A stretch of 5,040 nt of DNA from Roseivirga sp. UBA6061 (GCA_002427745.1 DIYF01000116.1:1-5040), one strand, 5' to 3'; positions 1-4,958 are shown, counted from the first letter of the stretch. The notes: generated from the sequence alone by a model not told the origin. A program made the numbers and translations.

Positions 1-96
1 GTAGCAGGCATTGTCAACGAACCTGACCATTATCTCTATAGCAGTGCCATCGACTATGCGGGAGGCAAGGGATTGGTTAATTTAGAATTGATGTAA
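1..96 (+). CDS. C-terminal end of a REP-associated tyrosine transposase (RAYT, IS200-like Y1 family), partial
   Basis: The first 31 codons are open from the window edge to a TAA stop. They read VAGIVNEPDHYLYSSAIDYA, then GGKGLVNLELM. This matches the usual tail of the RAYT / IS200-like Y1 transposases, which runs NPV(R/V)AGIV..PE.Y.YSSA.DYAG.KGL. These enzymes are HUH-type single-strand nucleases that use one tyrosine to cut and move or copy short REP hairpins. The catalytic HUH motif and the tyrosine lie upstream of the window and cannot be checked. A REP element with two hairpins begins five bases after the stop, which is the normal arrangement for this family and supports the call. Only the end of the gene is visible, so it is unknown whether the whole gene is intact. 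Confidence 0.8.
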   Translation, partial: VAGIVNEPDHYLYSSAIDYAGGKGLVNLELM

Positions 97-100
97 TGAC

Positions 101-147
101 TGCGTTGCAAACGCAAAAACCCTACATTCTCGTTACAAACGAGAATG
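101..147 (+). repeat. REP element copy 1: two adjacent hairpins behind the RAYT gene
   Basis: Two perfect inverted repeats stand side by side. The first has arms TGCGTT (101-106) and AACGCA (110-115) with a GCA loop. The second has arms CATTCTCGTT (125-134) and AACGAGAATG (138-147) with an ACA loop. Both share the design CGTT, three-base loop, AACG. Paired hairpins next to a RAYT gene are the known substrate type for these transposases. The right arm overlaps an ATG at 145, an upstream alternative start for the next gene. Confidence 0.75.
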
Positions 148-186
148 AGAAAGGGATACTTTGCATACTATACCCAGATAGATAAA

Positions 187-654
187 ATGATTGAGCTTGA
201 GGATTTCATTACAAATTTAAAATGTCCGAAGATCACCGGCATCACTTTCCCGGATGGCAGCTTACAACTCCTAAATCTTCGCATAGACTGGAACAATCAT
301 CCAGTTACATATGAGGTAAGTTACGGAGGAGAGACTAGTATTGGAGAGTTACAAAGAACTGGTGAACTGGAATGGAATACCTGTTTCCCATTGATCACAT
401 TGGACGGTATCAATAATGGAATTAGAGTTTTGGGTGGAGAATGCGATTATGGAAGTGATGGTTTCTTAGCTCTAGTTGATAGCGCCAATGATAAACTCAT
501 CTGGGTGGCCTTCTTCTTTTATTCTAATCCTTTCAGTGAGGTGAGTATAGATGAAGATTTCGTTTATGCCAAAAGTACAATGGATTCATTATGGAAGTTC
601 CCCATTCAAAACCCTGTTCGAGTTGAAGTGATGCCTATAACAAATAGATACTGA
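187..654 (+). CDS. Hypothetical soluble protein, 155 aa, possible immunity-type cargo
   Basis: I do not recognise a named family. The protein starts MIELEDFITNLKCPKI and looks like a compact soluble alpha/beta fold: a short N-terminal helix, then alternating strands, with no signal peptide or membrane segment. The tail holds a run of aromatic residues (LIWVAFFFYSNPF, then LWKFPIQNP). The frame is open back to an ATG at 145. That ATG is formed by the right arm of REP copy 1, so the first 14 residues would be repeat-derived. I therefore prefer the ATG at 187, which has A-rich sequence just upstream. No Shine-Dalgarno is visible. The gene is the first of five small genes separated by copies of one spacer. 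Spacer copy A begins three bases after its stop. A role as an immunity or defence protein is inferred only from size, AT-rich composition and array setting. Confidence 0.7.
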   Translation: MIELEDFITNLKCPKITGITFPDGSLQLLNLRIDWNNHPVTYEVSYGGETSIGELQRTGELEWNTCFPLITLDGINNGIRVLGGECDYGSDGFLALVDSANDKLIWVAFFFYSNPFSEVSIDEDFVYAKSTMDSLWKFPIQNPVRVEVMPITNRY

Positions 655-657
655 TTG

Positions 658-718
658 TAGTAGGTAGTACCTCCAAATATCTGGTCACACCAAAAACATA
701 AACATACAGAGCATAAAG
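658..718 (+). repeat. Intergenic spacer repeat, copy A (best-preserved copy)
   Basis: A spacer of about 60 bases contains the core CTCCAAATATCTGG followed by an A-rich tail. Bases 658-710 match copy B (1171-1223) at 47 of 53 positions. Bases 661-718 match copy C (1372-1429) at 50 of 58. A short hairpin, AGGT (662-665) and ACCT (669-672) with an AGT loop, sits just before the core. The element begins three bases after the stop of the preceding gene and ends 15 bases before the next ATG. Confidence 0.8.
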
Positions 719-733
719 GGTAAACTCTAGATT

Positions 734-1153
734 ATGAAATTAAGCACTTTAAAAGCCAAAGTCGAAAGAAATGATTTCATTCATTCGGCTGGGAAATACT
801 TCATAGATGAGAATTCAGAAACAATAAAAGAATTACGATCTCGAGGGGAAAAAGCTTTACTTGGGATTCAAAAAAAAGGGGTCTATACTATTATTGGTGA
901 ACAGTATGTCCATTACTTGACTTCTTCTGGTACGAAAGGTCAAATTCTACTCAAAGACCTTCTGGAAGAATTGACTCAAAACATGTTACGTTTGGGTAAA
1001 GGCTATTTTAAAATGATGTTTTTATACAAGAATATTATTTTAAAAAACGGTGATAAAGTATGGCTCCATAATTCAAAAACAATGTTTGGTATTTGGAATA
1101 CAATTCTTTGGCTAGAAAAACTCCCGGGGAGTAATGTTGATAAAGATGGGTGA
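734..1153 (+). CDS. Hypothetical soluble protein, 139 aa
   Basis: No family is recognised. The protein begins MKLSTLKAKVERNDFIH and ends in an acidic tail after an aromatic stretch (FGIWNTILWLEKLPG). It has no signal peptide and no convincing membrane span. The N-terminal half is charged and helical, and the middle (VYTIIGEQYVHYLTSSG) looks like a beta hairpin. The ATG at 734 is the first good start, 15 bases downstream of spacer copy A, with no Shine-Dalgarno. Sampled rows are AT-rich (22 of 60 G+C at 841-900), and poly-A runs occur in the coding sequence. Spacer copy B starts 17 bases after the stop. Placement between two copies of the same spacer suggests it arrived as a gene-plus-spacer unit. 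Its function is unknown. Confidence 0.7.
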   Translation: MKLSTLKAKVERNDFIHSAGKYFIDENSETIKELRSRGEKALLGIQKKGVYTIIGEQYVHYLTSSGTKGQILLKDLLEELTQNMLRLGKGYFKMMFLYKNIILKNGDKVWLHNSKTMFGIWNTILWLEKLPGSNVDKDG

Positions 1154-1170
1154 GGTTCATCCAGTTAGGG

Positions 1171-1223
1171 TAGTGGGTAGTGCCTCCAAACATCTGGTCA
1201 CGCCAAAAACATAACAATACAGA
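1171..1223 (+). repeat. Intergenic spacer repeat, copy B
   Basis: This copy matches copy A at 47 of 53 positions. Four differences are single transitions, and two come from a local AC/CA swap near the 3' end. The pre-core hairpin is kept with wobble pairs (GGGT and GCCT). After base 1224 the match ends abruptly in a C-rich run, where copies A and C continue with AGCATAAAG. Confidence 0.8.
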
Positions 1224-1371
1224 ACCCCCCTGCCCTCCTCTTTTGTAATGAGAAAATATACTTACTGAGCAGACAGGGTAGAGTGGACAATCATAAATGA
1301 TAAGTCATTTATGACCATGATAACATCAGATCGTAGGATTTTGATTGACTGGTGATCGGTAGTGTTATCAA
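1224..1371. other. Gene-less interval between spacer copies B and C, with an AT-rich hairpin
   Basis: This stretch of 148 bases between two spacer copies has stops in every forward frame and no recognisable gene remnant. It contains a perfect inverted repeat: TCATAAATGA (1291-1300) and TCATTTATGA (1305-1314) around a four-base loop. No T-tract follows, so it is not a standard intrinsic terminator. It occupies the place where a cargo gene would be expected. Confidence 0.5.
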
Positions 1372-1429
1372 TCGGCAGTACCTCCAATTATCTGATCTCA
1401 CTAAAAACATAAACACACAAAGCATAAAG
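1372..1429 (+). repeat. Intergenic spacer repeat, copy C
   Basis: This copy matches bases 661-718 of copy A at 50 of 58 positions without gaps, including the distal AGCATAAAG that copy B lacks. The core reads CTCCAATTATCTG. The bases just upstream (TCGGTAGTG, then TCGGCAGTA) repeat the left edge of the element in tandem. Confidence 0.8.
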
Positions 1430-1515
1430 ACTGATTTTTAACCGCTCTTTATCTTTTTGAGGCCAGTCAGATGGAGAATCGCTCGCATAAGAGATGGTGA
1501 TGGTACGATATCTGT

Positions 1516-1561
1516 ACTGCCAACGCAAAGACTTCATATTCTCGTTACAAACGAGAATATG
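1516..1561 (+). repeat. REP element copy 2: one intact hairpin, first hairpin decayed
   Basis: The intact hairpin has 12-base arms, CATATTCTCGTT (1535-1546) and AACGAGAATATG (1550-1561), with the same ACA loop as copy 1. Upstream, ACTGCCAACGCAAAG (1516-1530) lines up with the first hairpin of copy 1 but lacks its centre, so that hairpin can no longer form. Orientation is the same as copy 1. A GTG at 1561 overlaps the right arm and is an unlikely start for the lipoprotein gene. Confidence 0.7.
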
Positions 1562-1593
1562 TGAGGAGATATAAGGCTAAAAAGCTAAACACT

Positions 1594-2091
1594 ATGGAGT
1601 TGAATACTAAGGTCTGTTTATTGGTTTTGATTGCCAGTTTAGTTAGCTGCAAACCAAACCATGAGTCATTAAACATACAAAGGATTGCACATGACTATAT
1701 CGATGATTTTTTTGATCGAAATCTAAAAAGCAGGGAATTCCTTTTGACAGTCCAAATTGATTCAAGTCACTCAGATTACTTTGCCTATAGAATGCATATG
1801 AACCCTCAGTTGATGGGTAGGACTGACGATATTCCTAATAAGATAGAGGTATATCGCGGGGTAAGAATAGTTTATTATACTGAAATGATGTCTTCAGAGA
1901 AAAGATCTGAGCAAATGAAAAGTCGTTTAGAAAAGGGCAATTTCTTCAGAAAAGACGCTTTATTAACTATTCTTTCTAATTATCCTGAGTGGATAGTTTT
2001 ACAGAAAAAAGACCAGAGAGATTATTTAATTGTAAAAGATCAGTGGTATGCACCTCTTACGGATGTCGTTGAAAAATCAGACGGGATATAA
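1594..2091 (+). CDS. Hypothetical lipoprotein, 165 aa
   Basis: The protein opens with a signal peptide: a polar head (MELNTK), a hydrophobic core and the lipobox L16-V17-S18-C19. Cys19 is the expected lipidation site after signal peptidase II cleavage, so the mature protein should sit on an envelope membrane facing the periplasm or the outside. The residues after the cysteine (KPNHES) are not the acidic run typical of surface-exported Bacteroidota lipoproteins, which weakly favours the periplasmic side. The rest is mixed alpha/beta, with a charged helix (EKRSEQMKSRLEKG) and no known motif. The start at 1594 is chosen because it places the signal peptide at the very N-terminus. The frame is open back to a GTG at 1561, but that codon lies in a REP arm. 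The gene is AT-rich (17 of 60 G+C at 1861-1920). Specific function is unknown. Confidence 0.75.
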   Translation: MELNTKVCLLVLIASLVSCKPNHESLNIQRIAHDYIDDFFDRNLKSREFLLTVQIDSSHSDYFAYRMHMNPQLMGRTDDIPNKIEVYRGVRIVYYTEMMSSEKRSEQMKSRLEKGNFFRKDALLTILSNYPEWIVLQKKDQRDYLIVKDQWYAPLTDVVEKSDGI

Positions 2092-2107
2092 TTCCATTGA
2101 AGCCTTT

Positions 2108-2130
2108 CATTCTCGTTTGTAACGAGAATG
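2108..2130 (-). repeat. REP hairpin copy 3, inverted
   Basis: Arms CATTCTCGTT (2108-2117) and AACGAGAATG (2121-2130) are identical to those of the second hairpin of copy 1. The loop is TGT instead of ACA, so the element lies in the opposite orientation. There is no partner hairpin. It sits 16 bases after the lipoprotein stop, where it might also act as a transcript end or RNA stabiliser. Confidence 0.7.
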
Positions 2131-2135
2131 AGAAG

Positions 2136-2204
2136 GGAGTAATGACTCCAAATATCTGGGAATTGTCACCAGGCAAGACCGCCAAAATGTAATAACAAAC
2201 TGAG
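2136..2204 (+). repeat. Intergenic spacer repeat, copy D (diverged)
   Basis: The core CTCCAAATATCTGG (2146-2159) is identical to copy A. The tail is diverged but keeps similar pieces (GTCACC, CCAAAA, AATAACAAAC). The pre-core hairpin is kept with different bases: GGAGT (2136-2140) and ACTCC (2145-2149) around AATG. It lies between REP copy 3 and the ATG at 2207. Confidence 0.6.
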
Positions 2205-2206
2205 TT

Positions 2207-2527
2207 ATGGATTTAAATAACTATGAGCCCTGGGATTTAAAATATGATATCTCACATTTCATTGTTCCAAGGTTGAGAATGTATATTGAAAAAGTGGAAA
2301 AGGATGAAATAATGACTATCCCTAATTGGGTTAAGAATCAAAACGAGTCATCCAATAAAGACGAACTACGTCAGGAATGGATCAATATCTTAAACCAAAT
2401 GATGGTACCTTTTCATTTTAACATTGCCCCTACTGACTATACTCATCTAAGCCCTGATGATCTTGAAAAACAGAAAGCCCAGGGCCTTAAGTACTTTGCG
2501 GAATACTTTGAACACCTCTGGGATTAA
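2207..2527 (+). CDS. Hypothetical small helical protein, 106 aa
   Basis: The protein begins MDLNNYEPWDLKYDISHFIVPRL in part and looks all-helical and soluble, with no signal peptide or membrane span. Its layout recalls small proteins seen in phage and accessory regions: an N-terminal helix of the type 'hFIlPRLkxF', a central EW..ILN.M helix, and a C-terminal helix ending GLKYFAEYFEHLWD. That likeness is from memory and is not a family assignment. The start is the first ATG after spacer copy D, with no Shine-Dalgarno. The stop at 2525-2527 is directly followed by spacer copy E. It is one of the cassette-like genes of the array; function is unknown. Confidence 0.7.
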   Translation: MDLNNYEPWDLKYDISHFIVPRLRMYIEKVEKDEIMTIPNWVKNQNESSNKDELRQEWINILNQMMVPFHFNIAPTDYTHLSPDDLEKQKAQGLKYFAEYFEHLWD

Positions 2528-2530
2528 ACG

Positions 2531-2577
2531 CTGGTGTCTCCAACTATCTGAAGTACTAAAAGTATGCATATTACAGG
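2531..2577 (+). repeat. Intergenic spacer repeat, copy E (diverged)
   Basis: The core CTCCAACTATCTG (2538-2550) differs from copy A by one base. Downstream, ACTAAAAGTATGC then ATATTACAGGGC can be aligned with ACCAAAAACATAAAC then ATACAGAGC of copy A with a small indel. The element begins within a few bases of the preceding stop. An ATG at 2564 is formed inside it. Confidence 0.55.
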
Positions 2578-2644
2578 GCGCGAAGCCTTCGTTATACACA
2601 AGAATGAAATCAAGATGGCAGTGCTTTCACAAACGGCAACCAGA

Positions 2645-2911
2645 ATGAGTAAGAGAGTAAAGTATTTAAATTTAATACTTCTCAGTGCTGTCCTCTCTTT
2701 TGCGATTCCAAATCTATTTGAGACAAAAGAGGTAGGGTTATACGGTGTTATACAGTTTACAACACCCTTTTATTGGGGCTTGAGCACATTAGGTTTATTC
2801 CTGTTATACTCTGTTGTCACTAAAAAAGCCTGGGCGGTTCTTCTCATTCTCCTGGTCAGTTTCAATCTATACATTGGGTTAGCACTATTGTATAAATGGC
2901 CATTGCCTTGA
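2645..2911 (+). CDS. Small integral membrane protein, 88 aa, three predicted transmembrane helices
   Basis: From the ATG at 2645 the protein reads MSKRVKYLNLILLSAVLSFA and goes on to a hydrophobic chain. Predicted spans are residues 8-25, 35-58 and 62-83. A positively charged N-terminus and a KK pair at 60-61 suggest an inner-membrane protein with the N-terminus in the cytoplasm. The frame is open back to an ATG at 2564, but that ATG lies in spacer copy E and would add 27 polar residues with no obvious purpose, so I choose 2645. No family is recognised. In the array it could be a membrane-acting immunity protein, since immunity to pore-forming toxins is often a small multi-span protein. That is inference only. 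It is the last gene of the AT-rich array and is followed by a strong hairpin. Confidence 0.65.
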   Translation: MSKRVKYLNLILLSAVLSFAIPNLFETKEVGLYGVIQFTTPFYWGLSTLGLFLLYSVVTKKAWAVLLILLVSFNLYIGLALLYKWPLP

Positions 2912-2965
2912 AAGCCTCGATATAATCTTTTTTCAAAAAACCTGATGACCTTTAGATCAAAGGCC

Positions 2966-2992
2966 TAACTAACTCTTTACAAGAGTTAGTTA
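2966..2992. terminator. Strong 12-bp hairpin after the array, possible transcript end
   Basis: Perfect arms TAACTAACTCTT (2966-2977) and AAGAGTTAGTTA (2981-2992) enclose a TAC loop. The hairpin lies 54 bases after the membrane-protein stop. No T-run follows on either strand, so termination is not certain. The three-base loop and TCTT/AAGA neck resemble the design of the REP hairpins, but the bases differ. Confidence 0.45.
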
Positions 2993-3050
2993 ATCCACCG
3001 AAGCTATGGTCAAAGTGAATTTATTCAGCGAAGCTTCAGCGAAGGTGGAT
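2993..3050. repeat. Bulged inverted repeat with internal 11-base direct repeat
   Basis: Outer arms ATCCACC (2993-2999) and GGTGGAT (3044-3050) enclose inner arms GAAGCT (3000-3005) and AGCTTC (3032-3037), with a six-base bulge on the right side. The octamer CAGCGAAG occurs at 3026-3033 and again at 3037-3044. The structure lies between the array hairpin and the 475-aa gene and may be a mobile palindromic element or a 5' leader structure. Confidence 0.5.
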
Positions 3051-3113
3051 AAATAACATACCGTTTGGGTAAGCCATCTTGTATACTTCATCATATTCAG
3101 TCAAATTCAGGTA

Positions 3114-4541
3114 ATGAAGCCACTTTTTATCTTATTCTTCTGCAGTGTATTGAGCCTGGGTTTAGTGGCTCAGGAAAAGCAGGAGACGCCTTCTGTCAAT
3201 ATTATTACCAAAAAGCTGGATAAGGTAAACAGTGCCCTTGCCAGAAAGCTGGATAAGATCAACCGGAAGCTGGAGAAAAAGCTGCTCAAACGCTACCCTC
3301 AGCTAAAAGGCATCAACCTGGACTCTTTGATGGGAGAACGTGTTTACCAGCAGGACCGACTGGCAAAACTCAGTCAGGCCGGAGAAGGTCTACCGACAGA
3401 AAGCCTGACAGCCAACACTCCAGACCCGGGAAGCCCTGGAACCGAAGAGCTGAATAACCTCGATCTGCCGGACTCTACCATTACTTCTATTCAGCAGCTA
3501 AGAGAAAAGTTACTGGCCGATTTAGATCTTACCCCCAGGGGACTGGATATCCACCAGGATATGGGCGAAACCATGGCCAAACTGGGAAAAACAGAAGAGC
3601 TGATGAAGCAGCTGCAGGCCCCGAACCTGCCTGAGGTGCCCGATCTCCAGCTCCCAGCCGTGCCGGAAGTACCCGATATAAAAACGCTCTTGCCCAAAGA
3701 TATAGCGGACCTGGAATCTCAGTTATCTGAGTACAGTGGCCTGCTCAATCAGTATAAGGGTGAATTTGATGGCTGGGAAGAAAAACTACTGGCACAGGTA
3801 ACCCGCCTGGAAGAGGTAAAACTACTGCAGGAGCAAAAAGCCAGAATGGACGCCTACAAACCACTGCCTGAGGGTTATCGCCAGAATATGGAAGGCTTTC
3901 AGACCAACGACTTCGTCAAAGAAAAACTACAGGCCAAAGCCGAAGAAATTAAGAAAGTAGGCGGCAAAAGTCTGCAGGAAAAACTGGACCAGGCACAGAG
4001 CAAAATGGCAGAAGCCAAGGAGAAATTCGGCTCGCTCAACAGCCTGGAAGATGCCCCCAAACGCAAACCCAACCCCTATAAGGGAGAACCTTTTCTGAAG
4101 CGCATAAAAGTAGGTGGTAATCTCCAAGCCAACCGGCAACAGCCCAGCTCCATTGATGCAGCCCTGCAGCTCTCCTATCTGATCAACGAAAATGCACGCA
4201 TCGGTACGGGCTTTTCTTACCGCATCGCTACGCAGAAGCGCGTCACCAACTTTGATTTTGATGACCAGGTATTTACCACACGCGCCTTTTTTGATTATAC
4301 CATTTTCAGATCCGTTTATGCTGAAGCCCTTTATGAATCCAGCAGCCTGGAAGTACTCGATCAGAACGATATACCTCAGGGCAAACAGTGGGTGCAAAGC
4401 GCTATGCTAGGCCTGGGCAATCGCTTTTCCATCACGAAAAGCATCGAGGGAAGCATTACCACCCTGTACAACTTTCTGCACGATACCAAAAGCCCCTATA
4501 ACAGCCCCTGGGTGTTCAGAGTGGGCTTTGGATTTAAGTAG
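3114..4541 (+). CDS. Exported coiled-coil protein with C-terminal outer-membrane beta-barrel-like domain, 475 aa
   Basis: Residues 1-20 form a clear signal peptide (MKPLFILFFCSVLSLGLVAQ). Residues 28-65 are a Lys/Leu-rich amphipathic helix with a repeated LDK.N..L pattern. A Pro/Ser/Thr linker lies near 90-112 and further charged helices near 125-168. A hinge at 170-194 repeats PEVPD at 173-177 and 184-188. Two more coiled-coil stretches lie near 200-245 and 265-310. From about 330 to the end the chain alternates polar and hydrophobic or aromatic residues in strand-like runs and finishes VGFGFK, like a small outer-membrane barrel. The Cys at position 10 is inside the signal peptide and is not a lipobox. 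I infer an outer-membrane protein with a long periplasmic stalk. Similar coiled-coil envelope proteins occur near Rhs/YD-repeat genes in Bacteroidota, but that is from memory. G+C is higher than in the array (40 of 60 at 3601-3660). Confidence 0.8.
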   Translation: MKPLFILFFCSVLSLGLVAQEKQETPSVNIITKKLDKVNSALARKLDKINRKLEKKLLKRYPQLKGINLDSLMGERVYQQDRLAKLSQAGEGLPTESLTANTPDPGSPGTEELNNLDLPDSTITSIQQLREKLLADLDLTPRGLDIHQDMGETMAKLGKTEELMKQLQAPNLPEVPDLQLPAVPEVPDIKTLLPKDIADLESQLSEYSGLLNQYKGEFDGWEEKLLAQVTRLEEVKLLQEQKARMDAYKPLPEGYRQNMEGFQTNDFVKEKLQAKAEEIKKVGGKSLQEKLDQAQSKMAEAKEKFGSLNSLEDAPKRKPNPYKGEPFLKRIKVGGNLQANRQQPSSIDAALQLSYLINENARIGTGFSYRIATQKRVTNFDFDDQVFTTRAFFDYTIFRSVYAEALYESSSLEVLDQNDIPQGKQWVQSAMLGLGNRFSITKSIEGSITTLYNFLHDTKSPYNSPWVFRVGFGFK

Positions 4542-4663
4542 GCTCATGATTAAAAGCGTAACGGCCCGCCAGGAGGCAAGCACAGAATGAGAACCCTTTC
4601 CACCTTTCACTGCAAGATATTTCGAATACGCGATATTTATCGCATACAAATCTCAGCGGGTCT
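4542..4663. other. Non-coding stretch after the 475-aa gene
   Basis: No gene or RNA is recognised here. A short inverted repeat, GCGAT (4630-4634) and ATCGC (4639-4643), is present without a T-tract. No clear terminator for the upstream gene was found. Confidence 0.4.
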
Positions 4664-4702
4664 CTTCCTCAGTGGATTGTGGAAGAATCAGTCGATCGAG
4701 TA
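4664..4702 (+). repeat. 39-base leader repeat, copy 1
   Basis: This copy matches 4920-4958 at 34 of 39 positions. It can form a hairpin from CTTCC-T-CA (4664-4671) and TG-T-GGAAG, and four of the five differences fall in or beside the loop. The right part (GATCGAGTA) leads directly into a seven-base repeat array. Confidence 0.65.
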
Positions 4703-4776
4703 GAGAGTAATCGGTAGAGAGTATTCGGTGATCAGTAAGCAGTAGCCAGTGGTCAATGGTCAATGGTCAATGGTCA
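4700..4776 (+). repeat. Seven-base tandem array 1 (11 units, GTNNNNR drifting to ATGGTCA)
   Basis: Eleven consecutive heptamers stay in exact register: GTAGAGA, GTAATCG, GTAGAGA, GTATTCG, GTGATCA, GTAAGCA, GTAGCCA, GTGGTCA, then ATGGTCA three times. The last units form a perfect GGTCAAT tandem at 4751-4778. Confidence 0.8.
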
Positions 4777-4783
4777 ATTTACT

Positions 4784-4894
4784 AATCCTCCAGTCATCCA
4801 ATCTCCCAATCATCCAATCCACCCACCCCCCAATTCACAAATCATCTAATTACCAATTATCTAATCATCCAATCCTCCAATCCCCCAATCATCA
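4784..4894 (+). repeat. Eight-base tandem array (14 units, consensus AATCATCC)
   Basis: Units begin every eight bases at 4784, 4792, 4800, 4808, 4816, 4824, 4832, 4840 and 4848. One seven-base unit at 4848 shifts the phase, and the array continues at 4855, 4863, 4871, 4879 and 4887. Most units read AATC followed by four pyrimidine-rich bases (ATCC, CTCC, CCCC). Open frames over it are low-complexity artefacts. Confidence 0.75.
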
Positions 4895-4919
4895 GGGCAA
4901 AACCTTGCATCCCCTCCCC

Positions 4920-4958
4920 CTTCCTCATTAACTTGTGGAAGAATCAGTAGATCGAGTA
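4920..4958 (+). repeat. 39-base leader repeat, copy 2
   Basis: This is the second copy of the 4664-4702 element, 256 bases downstream in the same orientation. The hairpin arms are unchanged while the loop differs. Like copy 1, it leads directly into a seven-base array. Confidence 0.65.

Noticed and set aside
1035..1217. Open frame of 60 codons on the - strand
   Set aside because: It overlaps the 3' end of the 139-aa gene and starts inside spacer copy B. No other spacer copy keeps the frame.
658..2577. Integron-type attC sites as an explanation for the spacer copies
   Set aside because: The spacers sit at gene 3' ends like attC sites, but no GTTRRRY/RYYYAAC core pairs and no long imperfect palindrome are present, and no integrase is visible.
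2457..2648. Open frame of 63 codons overlapping the 106-aa gene and the membrane protein gene
   Set aside because: It starts inside the 106-aa gene in another frame, crosses spacer copy E, and encodes a Lys/Arg/Trp-rich peptide with no domain character.
2584..2650. Possible worn-out REP copies (CTTCGTTATACACAAGAATG and CAAACGG...CAGAATGAG)
   Set aside because: Short stretches resemble REP arms, but no consistent hairpin can be drawn, so the likeness may be chance.
3064..3089. Bacteroidota-type promoter (TTTG and TAnnTTTG) ahead of the 475-aa gene
   Set aside because: TTTG at 3064 and TATACTTC at 3082 are only 14 bases apart instead of about 19 to 21, and the second box is a poor match.
3927..4397. 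Open frame of 156 codons on the - strand
   Set aside because: It is antisense to the coiled-coil and barrel parts of the 475-aa gene, has no supporting context, and reflects the codon use of the real gene.
4749..4931. Open frame of 60 codons in the 3' repeats
   Set aside because: It runs over the seven- and eight-base tandem arrays, and its protein is a low-complexity product of the repeats (many Ser, Asn, Pro, His).
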